A DNA stretch of 64,000 bases. Origin: Synechococcus sp. WH 5701. GTDB taxonomy: Bacteria > Cyanobacteriota > Cyanobacteriia > PCC-6307 > Cyanobiaceae. Numbering within the stretch: position 1 is the first letter of the stretch; every line of letters begins with the position of its first letter. This document shows positions 62,472-64,000 of this stretch, piece after piece. The position numbers and the translations under genes were made by a program. Under the pieces are notes generated by a model. That model ran no database searches, was not told the DNA's origin, and saw only the letters and a program-made list of their open reading frames with translations. The stretch lies in NCBI RefSeq assembly GCF_000153045.1, contig NZ_CH724159.1:496940-560939 (forward strand), in the 5' to 3' direction.

Positions 62472-62972
62472 TCACCAGTCGTCGCTGGGGGGTGTGTCCC
62501 AGCCCTCGGCGTCGCCGTTGCCGGGGCTGGCCGTTGCGGTGGCTGAGGCCGGCGCTCCGCCGCTGCCTGTGCGCAGGATCCGGAAGGGCACCGAGAGGGT
62601 GGGTGGTGGCTCCTGGGGCGCGCGCTCGGGTCCTGCGTATCCCCCGGGCGGTTGCTGTGGTGCAGGTCTGGCACTCGCTTGGGGCCTGTCATCCCAGGGC
62701 TCTGGCTCGCGCCGGTCGCCGCCGCCGGATGGCTGAACCGATCGCCGCCGCAGGGGCTGATCGCCCGGTTGCTGCAGGGCCAGGGCCGTGAGGCCGGCGC
62801 TGAGGGCGGCTCCGCCGCTGGCCGCCAGGGCCAGCCAGACCCCGATCGGCAGGGCTGGGGAGGTCCAGATCAGCAGCCGCAGGCGGCTGGCGGGGGTGGG
62901 GTTCAGGGCCGCCACCAGCAGCACGGCCAGCAGCGGGGCCAGCAGAGGCAGGAGCAGGAGGCGTTGCAGCAC
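62472..62972 (-). CDS. LapA-like small membrane protein (hypothetical)
   Basis: 166 residues: two N-terminal helices (RLLLLPLLAPLLAVLLVAAL and LRLLIWTSPALPIGVWLALA), then a polar Pro/Arg/Gly-rich tail (QPSGGGDRREPEPWDDRPQA) ending in a conserved-looking PPPTLSVPFRILR and an acidic end. It resembles LapA-domain-type proteins with a disordered cytosolic tail. Function unknown. Confidence 0.6.
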   Translation of the reverse strand: MLQRLLLLPLLAPLLAVLLVAALNPTPASRLRLLIWTSPALPIGVWLALAASGGAALSAGLTALALQQPGDQPLRRRSVQPSGGGDRREPEPWDDRPQASARPAPQQPPGGYAGPERAPQEPPPTLSVPFRILRTGSGGAPASATATASPGNGDAEGWDTPPSDDW

Positions 62973-63011
62973 GGAGGGGATCAGTCCGGGAGTCAGACCG
63001 GCGGGCGGGGC

Positions 63012-63635
63012 TCAGAGGCTGGCCGCGGCGGCCACCGGGCCATCCCAGCGGCGCAGGGAGCCGAGGTCGTAGCCCAGGCCATCGAACACCCGGATCACCA
63101 GAAAGTCGATCATGTCCTCCAGGCTGGTGGGGCGGTGATACCAGGCGGGAATCGGTGGGGCGATGCGCGCACCCGCCTCGGCCAGGGTCGTGAGGTTGCG
63201 CAGGTGAACCAGGCTCCAGGGCATTTCCCGGGGGGCGATCACCAGCGGCCGTCCCTCCTTGAGGTGCACATCGGCCACCCGCTCCACCAGATCGAGGGCC
63301 ACGCCACTGGCGATCCGGCCCACCGTTCCCATGCTCGCCGGCAGGATCACCATGCCGCGGGTCCGAAAGCTGCCACTGGCGATTGCCGCCGCCTGATCGT
63401 TCCAGCGGTGACAGCGCAACTGGCCCGTTGTCACGCCCGTGCGCTCCCGCCAGAAGCAGGCCTGCAGATCCGGTTCAGAGGGAATGCGCACCCCCTGCTC
63501 CGCCAGCCAGACCCCGATGGCCCCGCGGCTGGCCACCAGCTCCACCGTCTCGCCGGCCTCCAGCAACAACTGCAGACCCCGCTCCGCCAGCGGCATGGCG
63601 GAGGCACCCGTGACCGCCAGGACCACCGGATCCAT
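63012..63635 (-). CDS. ubiX: UbiX-type flavin prenyltransferase
   Basis: 207 residues from the ATG at 63635. Makes prenylated FMN for UbiD-type decarboxylases. The FMN-binding VVLAVTGASAMPLAERGLQL and ACFWRERTGV come first. The conserved core VILPASMGTVGRIASGVALD, then PLVIAPREMPWSLVHLRNLT and ARIAPPIPAWYHRPTSLEDM are diagnostic. Next to the RNase R-type gene (4-bp gap). Confidence 0.92.
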   Translation of the reverse strand: MDPVVLAVTGASAMPLAERGLQLLLEAGETVELVASRGAIGVWLAEQGVRIPSEPDLQACFWRERTGVTTGQLRCHRWNDQAAAIASGSFRTRGMVILPASMGTVGRIASGVALDLVERVADVHLKEGRPLVIAPREMPWSLVHLRNLTTLAEAGARIAPPIPAWYHRPTSLEDMIDFLVIRVFDGLGYDLGSLRRWDGPVAAAASL

Positions 63636-63639
63636 CCGC

Positions 63640-64000
63640 TCAGTCCTCCCCGTCTTCGCCGCTCTCCTCGTCGCCCTCCGGCAGCAGCACGGCCAGATCG
63701 ATCTGATGGCGCAGGGCATCGACGTTCTGGATCTGCACGTCCACCTGGTCGCCGAGCATGTAGGTGCGGCGGTTCTTGCGGCCCACCAGGCGGTTCTGGC
63801 GGGAGCGGTATTCGTACCAGTCGTCCTTGAGGGAACTGACGTGCACCAGACCCTCCACCTGGGAGGGGGGAATCTCAACGAAGAAGCCGTAGCTCTGCAC
63901 GCCGCTGATCACACCGCTGAGGGTCTGACCCACCAGGGGTTCCGCCGCGCGGGCCTGGGCCATGGCCAGCAGGTCGGCCTCCACCTCGGCGGCGAAGCGG
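63640..64000 (-). CDS. RNase R/RNase II-type exoribonuclease, C-terminal part (runs off the window)
   Basis: About 120 residues of the 3' end. An S1 RNA-binding domain is visible: GQTLSGVISGVQSYGFFVEI, VEGLVHVSSLKDDWYEYRSR and MLGDQVDVQIQNVDALRHQI, followed by an acidic tail (LLPEGDEESGEDGED). Preceded by a helical RFAAEVEADLLAMAQARAAE, as in the end of the RNB domain. These enzymes degrade structured RNA from the 3' end. Confidence 0.85.
   Translation of the reverse strand, partial: RFAAEVEADLLAMAQARAAEPLVGQTLSGVISGVQSYGFFVEIPPSQVEGLVHVSSLKDDWYEYRSRQNRLVGRKNRRTYMLGDQVDVQIQNVDALRHQIDLAVLLPEGDEESGEDGED

Overview
The window is from the chromosome of a high-GC picocyanobacterium, most likely the Cyanobium/Synechococcus group. 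The marker genes are those of an oxygenic phototroph: psbY, a plant-type ferredoxin (petF), carotenoid isomerase crtISO, the Mg-protoporphyrin monomethyl ester cyclase acsF, cyanobacterial split pntA, glucosylglycerol hydrolase, and small conserved cyanobacterial proteins (DUF6761, DUF2996). GCGATCGC palindromes, frequent in many cyanobacteria, also occur. No taxonomic search was possible.

Layout. Positions 1-8170 are ordinary core genome: pdxJ (partial), plsC, a bolA-grxD pair, a response regulator whose receiver lacks the phosphoacceptor Asp, and a minus-strand crtISO-trmFO-psbY cluster. Positions 8285-15806 look like a genomic island at a tRNA-Lys gene: a degenerate copy of the 3' half of the tRNA lies 7.4 kb downstream. 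Between them are a wrecked DUF1254 gene, an outer-membrane barrel gene, an IS5-family relic, glucosylglycerol hydrolase, and a toxin-antitoxin pair with a broken toxin. Positions 15860-29480 are mostly core: secreted and small membrane proteins, a PfkB kinase, an L,D-transpeptidase-like protein, malic enzyme, ferredoxin, the three-gene transhydrogenase operon and a DEAD-box helicase.

Positions 29500-56830 form a dense accessory island of defence-like genes, broken genes and IS debris, lying between the helicase and fmt. Its centre is a divergent five-gene locus. To the left are a SIR2-TIR protein and, overlapping it by 4 bases, an nSTAND NTPase-transmembrane-GH24 lysozyme fusion. To the right are a nucleoside-deoxyribosyltransferase-like (DRHyd) TPR protein, a patatin phospholipase and a TIR-nSTAND-FGE protein. 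The FGE tail resembles the variable region of a diversity-generating retroelement target. Imperfect direct repeats at 31046 and 42152 bracket this locus. A second, decayed copy of the DRHyd/patatin pair follows. Further on are a four-domain peptidoglycan hydrolase, a truncated SLATT protein, a third DRHyd protein, a TPR tail cut by an IS630 remnant, a complete IS5-family element with a 4-bp target duplication, and an alpha/beta-hydrolase-TIR fusion. My reading is that several NAD-, lipid- and wall-targeting effectors are wired to NTPase or TPR sensors. That is inference from domain architecture.

Positions 56890-64000 return to core genome on the minus strand: fmt, tldE, tldD, acsF, DUF2996, a LapA-like membrane protein, ubiX and the 3' end of an RNase R-type gene.
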